In this document: in pieces, positions 14,926 to 21,625 of the stretch
How the letters are laid out: each line of letters begins with the position of its first letter
How positions within the stretch are numbered: position 1 is the first letter of the stretch
Source: Croceicoccus sp.
GTDB lineage: Bacteria > Pseudomonadota > Alphaproteobacteria > Sphingomonadales > Sphingomonadaceae
Length of the DNA: 21,625 nucleotides
Assembly (NCBI GenBank): GCA_029936705.1
Contig: JAPYSD010000007.1
Coordinates: forward strand, 1-21,625
Direction: 5' to 3'
Position numbers and translations under genes: made by a program
The notes under the pieces: generated by a model
What the model saw: only the letters and a program-made list of their open reading frames with translations
Databases searched by the model: none
What the model was told of the DNA's origin: nothing

Positions 14926-15258
14926 TTAGGCGTGGTGGTCGCCGCCCTCAAGATGCCGCGCGATATTTTCGATGCGCTGGGTCAATGATTCCACCCGGTT
15001 GGACAGGGCTTCGCGCAAATGTTTGTCGATCGCGGGTTGCGGCCGGTCGGGCGCGCTGCGCAGGCTGTCCAGCTCGTCGGCCAGCATCAGCGCGGCGAAC
15101 AGCAGCATGCGCGGCTCCGACATCTCGACCGCGCCGGCGGCGCGCGCCTTGCCGTCGATCATGCGCCCCAGCGCGGTGATGTGCGCTTCCTCGCCCTTGC
15201 GGCATGACACGGTGAAGCGCCGCCCGGCGATTTCAAGCTTCAGGTTGCTGTGTGCCAT
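14926..15258 (-). CDS. zapA: Cell division protein ZapA
   Basis: A 110-residue cytoplasmic protein that crosslinks FtsZ filaments in the Z-ring. The N-terminal globular part has the typical LEIAGRRFTVSCRKGEE and LGRMIDGKA pattern, then MLLFAALMLADEL, followed by a C-terminal coiled-coil helix (about residues 75-105, SNRVESLTQRIENIARHLE) that mediates tetramer formation. Length matches the family. It begins nine bases after the stop of the upstream coiled-coil gene, so the two form an operon, and it ends six or so bases before the probable 6S RNA. Confidence 0.92.
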   Translation of the reverse strand: MAHSNLKLEIAGRRFTVSCRKGEEAHITALGRMIDGKARAAGAVEMSEPRMLLFAALMLADELDSLRSAPDRPQPAIDKHLREALSNRVESLTQRIENIARHLEGGDHHA

Positions 15259-15267
15259 CGGTGCGTC

Positions 15268-15531
15268 TTAACCGCCGCCGTCCATGTCCGCCAGCAGCGC
15301 GTCGATCTGTCCCAGCGCGTCGCCGACCGTGTCGCGCAGGGCCGCGTTCTCGATCTTCAGCTTCAGGTTCTCGGTATCGACGGGCGGGCGCAGGGTCGCC
15401 GCGCGCTCCAGCCGCGACAGCGCAGCCTCGAGCGCGCCGAACGCGCGGTCAAGCTGGTCGTCCTGCGATGCGGCGGCATCGCCCAGCATGGCGGCATCGG
15501 CATACAGGCGGTGCGGATCGGCCTTGGCCAT
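15268..15531 (-). CDS. Small coiled-coil protein upstream of zapA (possible ZapA partner)
   Basis: An 87-residue acidic protein, almost entirely helical with heptad-like Leu/Ala spacing (DQLDRAFGALEAALSRLERA, then LKLKIENAALRDTVGDALGQ), ending in DMDGGG. It has no signal or membrane segment. ATG 15531 is chosen because the frame upstream is antisense to other sequence and lacks protein character. It is the first gene of the zapA operon. In Caulobacter a coiled-coil protein, ZauP, encoded with zapA, works with ZapA to focus the Z-ring. Position, size and coiled-coil nature suggest this is the counterpart, but such short coiled coils carry little diagnostic sequence, so the role is inference. 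Confidence 0.75.
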   Translation of the reverse strand: MAKADPHRLYADAAMLGDAAASQDDQLDRAFGALEAALSRLERAATLRPPVDTENLKLKIENAALRDTVGDALGQIDALLADMDGGG

Positions 15532-15834
15532 GACGCTTCTCCATCCGGCGGCGGCCCTGCGCCCGAAACGGGGCAGGGACAATTCCTCATCCGGTTCAAC
15601 AGGAAACAAGGTTAATTCATCGGAACGCGGCGGTAAAGTTGCGCGCGCGTCCCGTGCTAGGGCAGCGTCCGCGCGCCGAATACAAAAGCTTTGCGTCCGG
15701 CTGGTCGAAACGGGCGGCAGGGCGGGGCAGCCTTGACGCGCAAGGGCGTGCGTCCCATTGCACGCGCGCACGCCGAATCGTCCGCCATCCATCGGTCGTT
15801 CGGCCCTATGAATGGGAAGGTCCGGATTACCCCT
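15532..15834. other. Divergent intergenic region between the zapA operon and tkt
   Basis: This gap should contain the promoters of both units. On the minus strand TTTACC-N17-TAACCT (around 15608-15636) is a weak candidate for the zapA operon. On the plus strand TTGACG at 15732-15737 is a possible -35, but no good -10 is spaced from it. An 8-base palindrome AAAGCTTT lies at 15685-15692. I see no small gene or stable RNA fold here. Confidence 0.4.
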
Positions 15835-17874
15835 ATGAGCACCGACACCACCGTTGCAGATTCCCGCGTAACTTCCATGGCGAATGCCATCCGTGCGCTG
15901 AGCATGGACGCGGTCCAGGCCGCCAATTCGGGCCACCCCGGCATGCCGATGGGCATGGCCGAAGTGGCGACGGTGCTGTGGAGCGAATATCTGAAGTTCG
16001 ATCCGTCCGCGCCCGACTGGATGGACCGCGACCGGTTCGTGCTGTCGGCGGGCCACGGCTCGATGCTGGTCTATTCGCTGCTGCACCTGTCGGGCTATGC
16101 CAATCCCACGATGGACGAGATTAGCCGGTTCCGCCAGCTGGGCAGCCCCTGCGCCGGTCACCCCGAGAATTTCCTGCTGCCGGGGATCGAGTGCACCACC
16201 GGCCCGCTGGGCCAGGGCCTGGCGATGGCGGTCGGCATGGCGCTGGCGGAACGGCACCTCAACGCGAAGTTCGGCGACGAGCTGGTCGATCACCGCACCT
16301 GGGTGATCGCGGGCGACGGCTGCCTGATGGAAGGCGTGAACCACGAGGCGATCGGGCTTGCCGGGCATCTCGGCCTGGGCCAGCTGACCGTGTTCTGGGA
16401 TGACAACAACATCACCATCGACGGCCCCGTCGGCCTGTCCTCGAGCGAGGACATCCTGCTGCGTTACCAGGCGGCGAAGTGGCACACGGTGCGCTGCGAC
16501 GGGCACGATCCGGAATCGATCCGCGCGGCGATCGACGCGGCCATGGCCGATCCGCGCCCCTCGCTGATCGCGTGCAAGACGGTCATCGGCAAGGGCGCCC
16601 CCAACAAGCAGGGCACCAGCGCGGTGCACGGTGCGGCGCTGGGTGCGGACGAGGTTGCCGCCGCGCGCAAGGAAATCGGCTGGACGGCCGAGCCCTTCAC
16701 CGTGCCTGACGAGATCCTGGCCGACTGGCGCAAGACCGGCGAGCGCGGCAAGACCGCCCATGCCGAGTGGAACAAGCGGCTGGAAAACGCCCCCAATCGC
16801 GGCGACTGGGAACAGCACATGATGCCCGTCGGCGATCTGGCCAGCGCGGCGCTGGAAGACTTCATGACCGGCTTTGCCAGGGAACCCAAGACCATCGCCA
16901 GCCGCAAGGCGAGCGAGATGGCGCTGGGCCCGCTGACCGAGAAGCTGGCCAGCCTGGTCGGCGGTTCGGCCGATCTGACGGGGTCGAACAACACCAAGAC
17001 CAAGTTCACCGATCCGCTGACCGCGGACAATTATGCCGGGCGCTATGTCTATTACGGCATTCGCGAATTCGGCATGGCCTGCGCGATGAACGGCATGGCG
17101 CTGCACGGCGGCGTGGTGCCCTATGGCGGCACGTTCCTGATCTTCAGCGACTATGCGCGCAACGCGATCCGGCTGGCCGCGCTGCAGCAGACGCGGGTGG
17201 TGTTCGTGATGACCCACGATTCGATCGGGCTGGGCGAGGATGGACCCACCCACCAGCCGATCGAGCAGGTGATGAGCCTGCGCCTGATCCCCAACCTCAA
17301 CGTGTTCCGCCCTGCCGACATCATCGAGACCGCCGAATGCTGGGCGCTGTCGCTGGAATCCGAGGACACGCCATCGGTGCTGGCGCTGACGCGGCAGAAC
17401 CTGCCGCAGCTGCGCGGCGCCAACATGGCGGACAGCGGGGACGAAAACTGGACGCGCGTGTCGAACAAGTCGGCGCGCGGCGGCTATCGCCTGAAATCGG
17501 CCGAGGCGGAGCGCAAGGTGATCCTGATGGCATCGGGATCCGAAGTGCACCTGGCCGTGGAAGCGGCGAAGATGCTGGAAGCCGACGGGATCGGCGCCGA
17601 TGTCCTTTCGATGCCCTGCCTCGACCTGTTCGAGCAGCAGGACGCTGCCTATAAGGAGGACCTGCTGCCCGAGGTTAATCCCTCGGAGATATTGCGGGTA
17701 TCCATCGAGGCGGGTGTCACGCAGGGCTGGGAACGCTACACGATGGCGCGCGGGCTGAATATCGGGATCGACCGTTTCGGCGCCTCGGGTCCCGCGGAAG
17801 ATCTTTTCGAGCGCTTCGGCTTTACGCCCGAGGCGGTCACCGCCAGGATCAAGGATGCACTGGCCGGGAACTGA
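15835..17874 (+). CDS. tkt: Transketolase
   Basis: A thiamine-diphosphate enzyme of 679 residues that moves two-carbon units between ketose and aldose phosphates (non-oxidative pentose phosphate pathway). Seen are the N-terminal ANSGHPGMPMG with His34, the ThDP/metal motif GDG near 160 continuing to DDNNI, the pyrimidine domain with the catalytic Glu411 in REFGMAC, and the C-terminal domain with IGIDRFGASGPAEDLFERFG. Size is normal (about 660). ATG 15835 is used, with GGGAAGG about 14 bases upstream; an in-frame ATG at 15808 would add nine residues but lacks a ribosome site. It is the first gene of the central-carbon cluster and is 48 bases before gap. Confidence 0.96.
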   Translation: MSTDTTVADSRVTSMANAIRALSMDAVQAANSGHPGMPMGMAEVATVLWSEYLKFDPSAPDWMDRDRFVLSAGHGSMLVYSLLHLSGYANPTMDEISRFRQLGSPCAGHPENFLLPGIECTTGPLGQGLAMAVGMALAERHLNAKFGDELVDHRTWVIAGDGCLMEGVNHEAIGLAGHLGLGQLTVFWDDNNITIDGPVGLSSSEDILLRYQAAKWHTVRCDGHDPESIRAAIDAAMADPRPSLIACKTVIGKGAPNKQGTSAVHGAALGADEVAAARKEIGWTAEPFTVPDEILADWRKTGERGKTAHAEWNKRLENAPNRGDWEQHMMPVGDLASAALEDFMTGFAREPKTIASRKASEMALGPLTEKLASLVGGSADLTGSNNTKTKFTDPLTADNYAGRYVYYGIREFGMACAMNGMALHGGVVPYGGTFLIFSDYARNAIRLAALQQTRVVFVMTHDSIGLGEDGPTHQPIEQVMSLRLIPNLNVFRPADIIETAECWALSLESEDTPSVLALTRQNLPQLRGANMADSGDENWTRVSNKSARGGYRLKSAEAERKVILMASGSEVHLAVEAAKMLEADGIGADVLSMPCLDLFEQQDAAYKEDLLPEVNPSEILRVSIEAGVTQGWERYTMARGLNIGIDRFGASGPAEDLFERFGFTPEAVTARIKDALAGN

Positions 17875-17883
17875 GTTTCCCGG
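17864..17883 (+). other. Stem-loop over the tkt stop codon
   Basis: CCGGGAA (17864-17870) pairs perfectly with TTCCCGG (17877-17883) around the loop CTGAGT, which contains the tkt stop codon. No U-tract follows. It could slow 3' decay or mark RNA processing between tkt and gap, and it is a poor fit to a terminator. Confidence 0.4.
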
Positions 17884-17922
17884 TCCCATAAGAAAACGAA
17901 GGCATTACAGGAGCATAATTCT

Positions 17923-18930
17923 ATGGCGACCAAGGTTGCGATCAACGGTTTCGGACGTATCGGGCGCCTTGTCGCGCGCGCCTTGTTGGAGCGTGACGAC
18001 CACGACCTGGAACTGGTCGCCATCAACGACCTGGCCGATGCCAAGGCGAATGCCCTGCTGTTCCACTATGATTCCACACATGGCCGCTTTCCCGGCACGG
18101 TCGAGGCGGGCGATGACAGCATCACCGTCAACGGCAAGAAGATCGCCGTCACTGCAGAGCGTGATCCCGGCAATCTGCCGCATGCCGCGATGGGCGTCGA
18201 ACTGGTGCTGGAATGCACCGGCTTCTTCCAGTCGAAGGAATCGGCCAGCCCGCACCTGACCGCCGGCGCCAAGCGCGTGCTGATCTCGGCCCCGGCGACG
18301 GGCGTGGACCAGACCGTCGTGTTTGGCGTGAACCAGGACGTGCTGACCGCCGAGGACATCGTCGTGTCGAACGCCAGCTGCACCACCAACTGCCTGGCCC
18401 CGGTCGCCAAGGTGCTGAACGATGCGTTCGGGATCGAGCGCGGCTTCATGACCACGATCCACAGCTATACCAACGACCAGCGCATGCTGGACCAGATGCA
18501 CAAGGACATGCGCCGTGCGCGTGCCGGTGCGACCAACATGATCCCCACCACTACGGGTGCGGCGCGTGCGGTCGGCCTGGTGCTGCCCGAACTGAACGGC
18601 AAGCTCGACGGTTCGTCGGTGCGCGTTCCCACGCCCAACGTGTCGCTGGTCGACTTGGTGTTCGTGCCCAAGAAGGACATCACCAAGGACGCCATCAACG
18701 AGGCGCTTAAGGCCGCCTCGGAAGGCGCGATGAAGGGCGTGCTCGCCTATACGGACGAGCCGCTGGTGTCGTCGGACTTCAACCACTACCCCGCAAGCTC
18801 GACGGTCGACAGCCTCGAAACCTCGGTGCTCGAAGGCAAGCTGGGCCGCGTCGTCAGCTGGTACGACAACGAATGGGGCTTCTCGAACCGTATGATCGAC
18901 ACCGCCGGAGTGATGGCGAAGTTCATCTGA
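17923..18930 (+). CDS. gap: Glyceraldehyde-3-phosphate dehydrogenase, type I
   Basis: Oxidises and phosphorylates glyceraldehyde-3-phosphate to 1,3-bisphosphoglycerate in the cytoplasm. Of the 335 residues, the N-terminal Rossmann motif is INGFGRIGRL, and Asp36 in AINDLAD favours NAD+ binding. The catalytic Cys153 is in SNASCTTNC, and His180 in TTIHSYTNDQ is the base. The C-terminal WYDNEWGFSNRM is characteristic. A clear Shine-Dalgarno AGGAG lies upstream of ATG 17923. It lies between tkt and the MOSC gene, all on the plus strand with short gaps, so it is probably part of one operon. Confidence 0.97.
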   Translation: MATKVAINGFGRIGRLVARALLERDDHDLELVAINDLADAKANALLFHYDSTHGRFPGTVEAGDDSITVNGKKIAVTAERDPGNLPHAAMGVELVLECTGFFQSKESASPHLTAGAKRVLISAPATGVDQTVVFGVNQDVLTAEDIVVSNASCTTNCLAPVAKVLNDAFGIERGFMTTIHSYTNDQRMLDQMHKDMRRARAGATNMIPTTTGAARAVGLVLPELNGKLDGSSVRVPTPNVSLVDLVFVPKKDITKDAINEALKAASEGAMKGVLAYTDEPLVSSDFNHYPASSTVDSLETSVLEGKLGRVVSWYDNEWGFSNRMIDTAGVMAKFI

Positions 18931-18952
18931 GGCGGATCGGAGGCCGGTGGGC

Positions 18953-19423
18953 ATGAGCAGTGGGCGATTGGCCGGGATTGCAAGGCACGATCGTCCGCGC
19001 GGCCCCATTGAAACCGTCAGCGAAGTCGACGTGACCGTCCGCGAGGGCGTGCACGGCGACTATCGCGGGGCGATGAAGCCCGATGGACACCGCAAGCGGC
19101 AGATCTCGCTGATCGCAGCAGAGGACTGGGCGGCGGCGCTGGCCGACCTCGACCTCGAGCCGGGGGCGATCCCCTGGTCGGAGCGGCGCGTCAACCTGCT
19201 CGTGGAAGGGATTGCCCTGCCGCGGCGCGAAGGCGCGCGGATACATGTCGGCGACACCCTGGTCATCGAGGCGGCGCGGGAATGCGATCCCTGCAGCCGC
19301 ATGGAAGAAATTCACCCCGGATTGAAGGCTGCCCTCACGCCCGACTGGCGCGGGGGTGTTCTCGGCCGCGTGCTTGTCGAGGGCACGATCCGCGTGGGCG
19401 ATACGATAAGGATTGAGGAATGA
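18953..19423 (+). CDS. MOSC-domain protein
   Basis: A cytoplasmic protein of 156 residues with the beta-rich MOSC fold. Seen are EVDVTVREGVHGDYRG, the conserved RQISLIAAEDW strand, PWSERRVNLLVEGIALP, and the cysteine site ARECDPCSRM (Cys111, Cys114), where the family places its sulfur-carrying cysteine. MOSC domains are linked to molybdenum-cofactor sulfuration and metal-sulfur handling, as in YiiM/YuaD-type stand-alone proteins, but no such substrate can be read here. ATG 18953 is chosen because GGAGG lies nine bases upstream; GTG 18947 is too close to it. The stop overlaps the pgk start (ATGA), so translation of pgk is coupled to this gene. Why a MOSC gene sits in a glycolytic operon is not clear. 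Confidence 0.88.
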   Translation: MSSGRLAGIARHDRPRGPIETVSEVDVTVREGVHGDYRGAMKPDGHRKRQISLIAAEDWAAALADLDLEPGAIPWSERRVNLLVEGIALPRREGARIHVGDTLVIEAARECDPCSRMEEIHPGLKAALTPDWRGGVLGRVLVEGTIRVGDTIRIEE

Positions 19424-20631
19424 CCGCTTTCAAGACGCTGGACGATATCGGCGATGGCGCAGGCAGCCTGGCGGGCAAGGTCGCGCTGGTGCGCGTCGAC
19501 CTGAACCTGCCGATGAACGGAGGGCAGGTGACGGACAAGACCCGCATCACCGCCTCTGCACCGACCATCCTGGAGCTGGCGGATGCGGGCGCGAAAGTGC
19601 TGCTGCTGGCGCATTTCGGCCGCCCCAAGGGTGCGCGCAGTTCGACGCAGAGCCTGTCGATGGTGGTCGACGCGGTGCAGGACGTGCTGGGCCGCGAGGT
19701 CATGTTCGTCCCCGAAGTCGCGGGCGAGGTGGTCGCGCAATCGGTTGGCATAATGCGGGACGGCGACATCGCGATCCTGGAAAACACGCGCTTCTGGCCG
19801 GGCGAGGAGAAGAACGACCCCGAATTCGCGGCAGCCATCGCGGCGAACGGCGATTTTTATGTGAACGACGCGTTCTCCGCCGCGCACCGCGCCCATGCCA
19901 GCACCGAGGGGCTGACGAAGCTGCTGCCCTCATACGCGGGCCGCGCGATGCAGAAGGAGCTGGAAGCGCTCGACAAGGCGCTGGGCTCTCCGGAAAAGCC
20001 GGTGGCGGCGGTGGTCGGCGGGGCCAAGGTCTCGTCCAAGCTGGCGGTGCTGGAACACCTGGTGGGGCAGGTCGATCACCTGATCATCGGCGGCGGCATG
20101 GCGAACACCTTTCTGGCCGCGCGCGGGGTCGATGTCGGCAAGTCGCTGTGCGAGCACGAGCTGACCGGGACGGTCGAGAAGATCATGGATGCCGCCGACG
20201 CGTCGGGCTGCACCGTGCACCTGCCCTATGACGTGGTGGTGTCCAGGGAATTCGCCGCCAATCCGGCCAGCCTGCGCACCTGCAACGTGCACGAGGTAGC
20301 CGGGGACGAGATGATCCTGGACGTAGGGCCGCAGGCGGTGGAGGCGCTGGGCGACGTGCTCAAGACCTGCCGTACGCTGGTCTGGAACGGTCCGATGGGC
20401 GCGTTCGAGACGCAGCCCTTCGACGAGGCGACGGTCAAGCTGGCGCGCATCGCCGCGGCGCTGACGACCGAGGGTTCGCTGGTATCGGTGGCGGGCGGCG
20501 GCGACACGGTGGCCGCGCTCAACCACGCCGGGGTGGCGGATCAATTTTCTTATATTTCAACGGCTGGCGGTGCTTTCCTCGAATGGATGGAAGGCAAGGA
20601 ACTGCCCGGCGTTGCGGCACTGACGCGCTAA
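19420..20631 (+). CDS. pgk: Phosphoglycerate kinase
   Basis: Transfers the acyl phosphate of 1,3-bisphosphoglycerate to ADP in the cytoplasm, the step after GAPDH. It has 403 residues in two lobes. The N-terminal substrate lobe has LVRVDLNLPMNGGQVTDKTR, LLAHFGRPKGAR and ENTRFWPGEEKN, and the C-terminal nucleotide lobe has VVGGAKVSSKL, LIIGGGMANTFL, WNGPMGAFE and GGGDTVAAL. The length is typical of bacterial Pgk. The ATG overlaps the MOSC stop by four bases, with GAGG just upstream. It is followed by two small stem-loops before the aldolase gene. Confidence 0.97.
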   Translation: MTAFKTLDDIGDGAGSLAGKVALVRVDLNLPMNGGQVTDKTRITASAPTILELADAGAKVLLLAHFGRPKGARSSTQSLSMVVDAVQDVLGREVMFVPEVAGEVVAQSVGIMRDGDIAILENTRFWPGEEKNDPEFAAAIAANGDFYVNDAFSAAHRAHASTEGLTKLLPSYAGRAMQKELEALDKALGSPEKPVAAVVGGAKVSSKLAVLEHLVGQVDHLIIGGGMANTFLAARGVDVGKSLCEHELTGTVEKIMDAADASGCTVHLPYDVVVSREFAANPASLRTCNVHEVAGDEMILDVGPQAVEALGDVLKTCRTLVWNGPMGAFETQPFDEATVKLARIAAALTTEGSLVSVAGGGDTVAALNHAGVADQFSYISTAGGAFLEWMEGKELPGVAALTR

Positions 20632-20661
20632 GCCCCGCGGGGCGTACTGGATTAGCGTACG
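20632..20661 (+). repeat. Two tandem inverted repeats between pgk and the aldolase gene
   Basis: GCCCCGCGGGGC (20632-20643) is a perfect palindrome that starts immediately after the pgk stop. CGTAC and GTACG (20643-20647 and 20657-20661) form a second hairpin with a nine-base loop. No U-tract follows either one. They could act in RNA processing or stability or as a partial terminator. Confidence 0.45.
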
Positions 20662-20689
20662 ACTATTGGATTTAAGGGAGGAATTCACG

Positions 20690-21568
20690 ATGGATATGAA
20701 GAAGCAGATTGCCGAGGGTAAGGGCTTTATCGCCGCGCTGGACCAATCGGGCGGTTCCACGCCCAAGGCGCTGCGCGGCTATGGCGTCGAGGACCACGAA
20801 TGGTCGGGCGACGACGAGATGTTCGGCAAGATCCACGAGATGCGCAGCCGCATCATCACCTCGCCCTGCTTTTCCAACGGCAAGGTGATCGGCGCGATCC
20901 TGTTCGAAAAGACGATGGACGGCAGCGTCGAGGGCAAGCCGACCCCGCAGGCGCTGATCGACCGTGGCATCGTGCCCTTCATCAAGATCGACAAGGGGCT
21001 GGAGGACGAGGCGAACGGCGTCCAGCTGATGAAGCCGATGCCGGATCTCGACGCGCTGCTGAAGCGGGCGAAGGGCCTGAACGTGTTCGGCACCAAGGAG
21101 CGTTCGGTCATCAACGAGGCCAACGCCGAGGGCATCGCCGCCATCGTCAAGCAGCAGTTCGAGGTCGGCATGCAGGTGCTGAGCCACGGTCTGGTGCCGA
21201 TGCTTGAGCCCGAATATTCGATCAAGGCCGAGGGCCGCGCCGAGGGCGAGAAGATCCTGAAGGACGAGATCCTCAAGCTTCTGCCCACCGTGCCCGAGGG
21301 TGAGCAGATCATGCTCAAGCTCTCCATCCCGGTCGAGGCTGGCCTTTACGCCGAACTGATCGCCCACCCCAAGGTCCTGGCCGTGGTGGCGCTTTCGGGC
21401 GGCTACAGCACCGAGGAAGCCTGCGAGCACCTGGCCAAGAACAAGGGCATGATCGCTAGCTTCAGCCGCGGCCTGCTGCAGGACCTGCGCGCAACGCAGA
21501 GCGACGACGAATTCGACGGCACGCTGTCCGCGGCAATCGACCAGATCCACGCCGCCAGCATCGCCTGA
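20690..21568 (+). CDS. fda: Class I fructose-bisphosphate aldolase
   Basis: Cleaves fructose-1,6-bisphosphate to two triose phosphates, and the reverse, through a Schiff base and without metal. The 292 residues align well with Staphylococcus-type FDA: GFIAALDQSGGSTPKAL, FEKTMDGSVEGKP, VPFIKIDKGL, LVPMLEPE, MLKLSIP (Lys210, likely Schiff-base lysine) and SFSRGLLQDLRA. The zinc ligands expected of class II enzymes are absent. ATG 20690 is preferred, with AAGGGAGGA about eight bases upstream; TTG 20666 and ATG 20696 are alternatives. It closes the central-carbon cluster and is followed by an intrinsic terminator. Confidence 0.95.
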   Translation: MDMKKQIAEGKGFIAALDQSGGSTPKALRGYGVEDHEWSGDDEMFGKIHEMRSRIITSPCFSNGKVIGAILFEKTMDGSVEGKPTPQALIDRGIVPFIKIDKGLEDEANGVQLMKPMPDLDALLKRAKGLNVFGTKERSVINEANAEGIAAIVKQQFEVGMQVLSHGLVPMLEPEYSIKAEGRAEGEKILKDEILKLLPTVPEGEQIMLKLSIPVEAGLYAELIAHPKVLAVVALSGGYSTEEACEHLAKNKGMIASFSRGLLQDLRATQSDDEFDGTLSAAIDQIHAASIA

Positions 21569-21588
21569 CCTTTCCGACGCTAACTTGG

Positions 21589-21625
21589 AAAGGGGGCGCT
21601 TCCCGGGTGGGAGGCGCCCCTTTTT
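21589..21625 (+). terminator. Intrinsic terminator of the aldolase gene / central-carbon cluster
   Basis: A 12-bp stem (21593-21604 with 21609-21620, one T-G pair) with the loop GGGT is followed by at least five T residues at the window end; the upstream AAA could pair with part of the T-run. It begins 20 bases after the aldolase stop and marks the end of the cluster. Confidence 0.93.

Noticed and set aside
15532..17889. Long upstream extension of the coiled-coil gene frame, antisense to tkt
   Set aside because: Only the part downstream of ATG 15531 looks like protein; the rest mirrors transketolase.

Overview
The window is GC-rich chromosomal DNA that looks like an alphaproteobacterium of the order Sphingomonadales (Erythrobacteraceae or Sphingomonadaceae type). 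The evidence for this is the recA-alaS adjacency, an alphaproteobacterial DUF2842 gene, the order zapA / 6S RNA / 5-formyltetrahydrofolate cyclo-ligase, and the tkt-gap-pgk-aldolase cluster. The placement is inferred from gene content and protein character, because no database was searched. Almost everything is housekeeping. No insertion sequence, prophage, CRISPR array or integration scar was seen.

Layout. Positions 1-3303 (+) hold the 3' end of recA with its intrinsic terminator, then full-length alaS. Positions 3326-10866 (-) hold, in transcription order, a DUF6875-like gene, a one-module NRPS-like A-T-TE protein, a lipoprotein M3 peptidase (dcp type) with a TTG start and a very strong terminator, and a KefC/YbaL-like cation:proton antiporter. 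A 313-bp divergent intergenic region follows, then a 367-aa GST-family protein (+), tRNA-Pro(CGG) (-), a long-form thymidylate synthase (+) and tRNA-Asp(GTC) (+). Both tRNAs have recognisable sigma70-type promoters. Positions 13917-15531 (-) hold a small coiled-coil protein, zapA, a probable 6S RNA, 5-formyl-THF cyclo-ligase and a DUF2842 membrane protein. Positions 15835-21568 (+) form a central-carbon cluster: transketolase, GAPDH, a MOSC-domain protein, phosphoglycerate kinase and class I fructose-bisphosphate aldolase. It ends in a textbook terminator at the window edge.

How the genes work together. The right-hand cluster covers consecutive triose/hexose steps of glycolysis, gluconeogenesis and the non-oxidative pentose phosphate pathway. 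The zapA segment couples Z-ring assembly genes to 6S RNA and folate salvage, a layout familiar across proteobacteria. The one clearly accessory element is the pair at 7590-10866: an adenylation-thiolation-thioesterase protein with no condensation domain, just downstream of a protein of unknown function. This is the best candidate for an undescribed small-molecule system. Its substrate and product cannot be read from the sequence.
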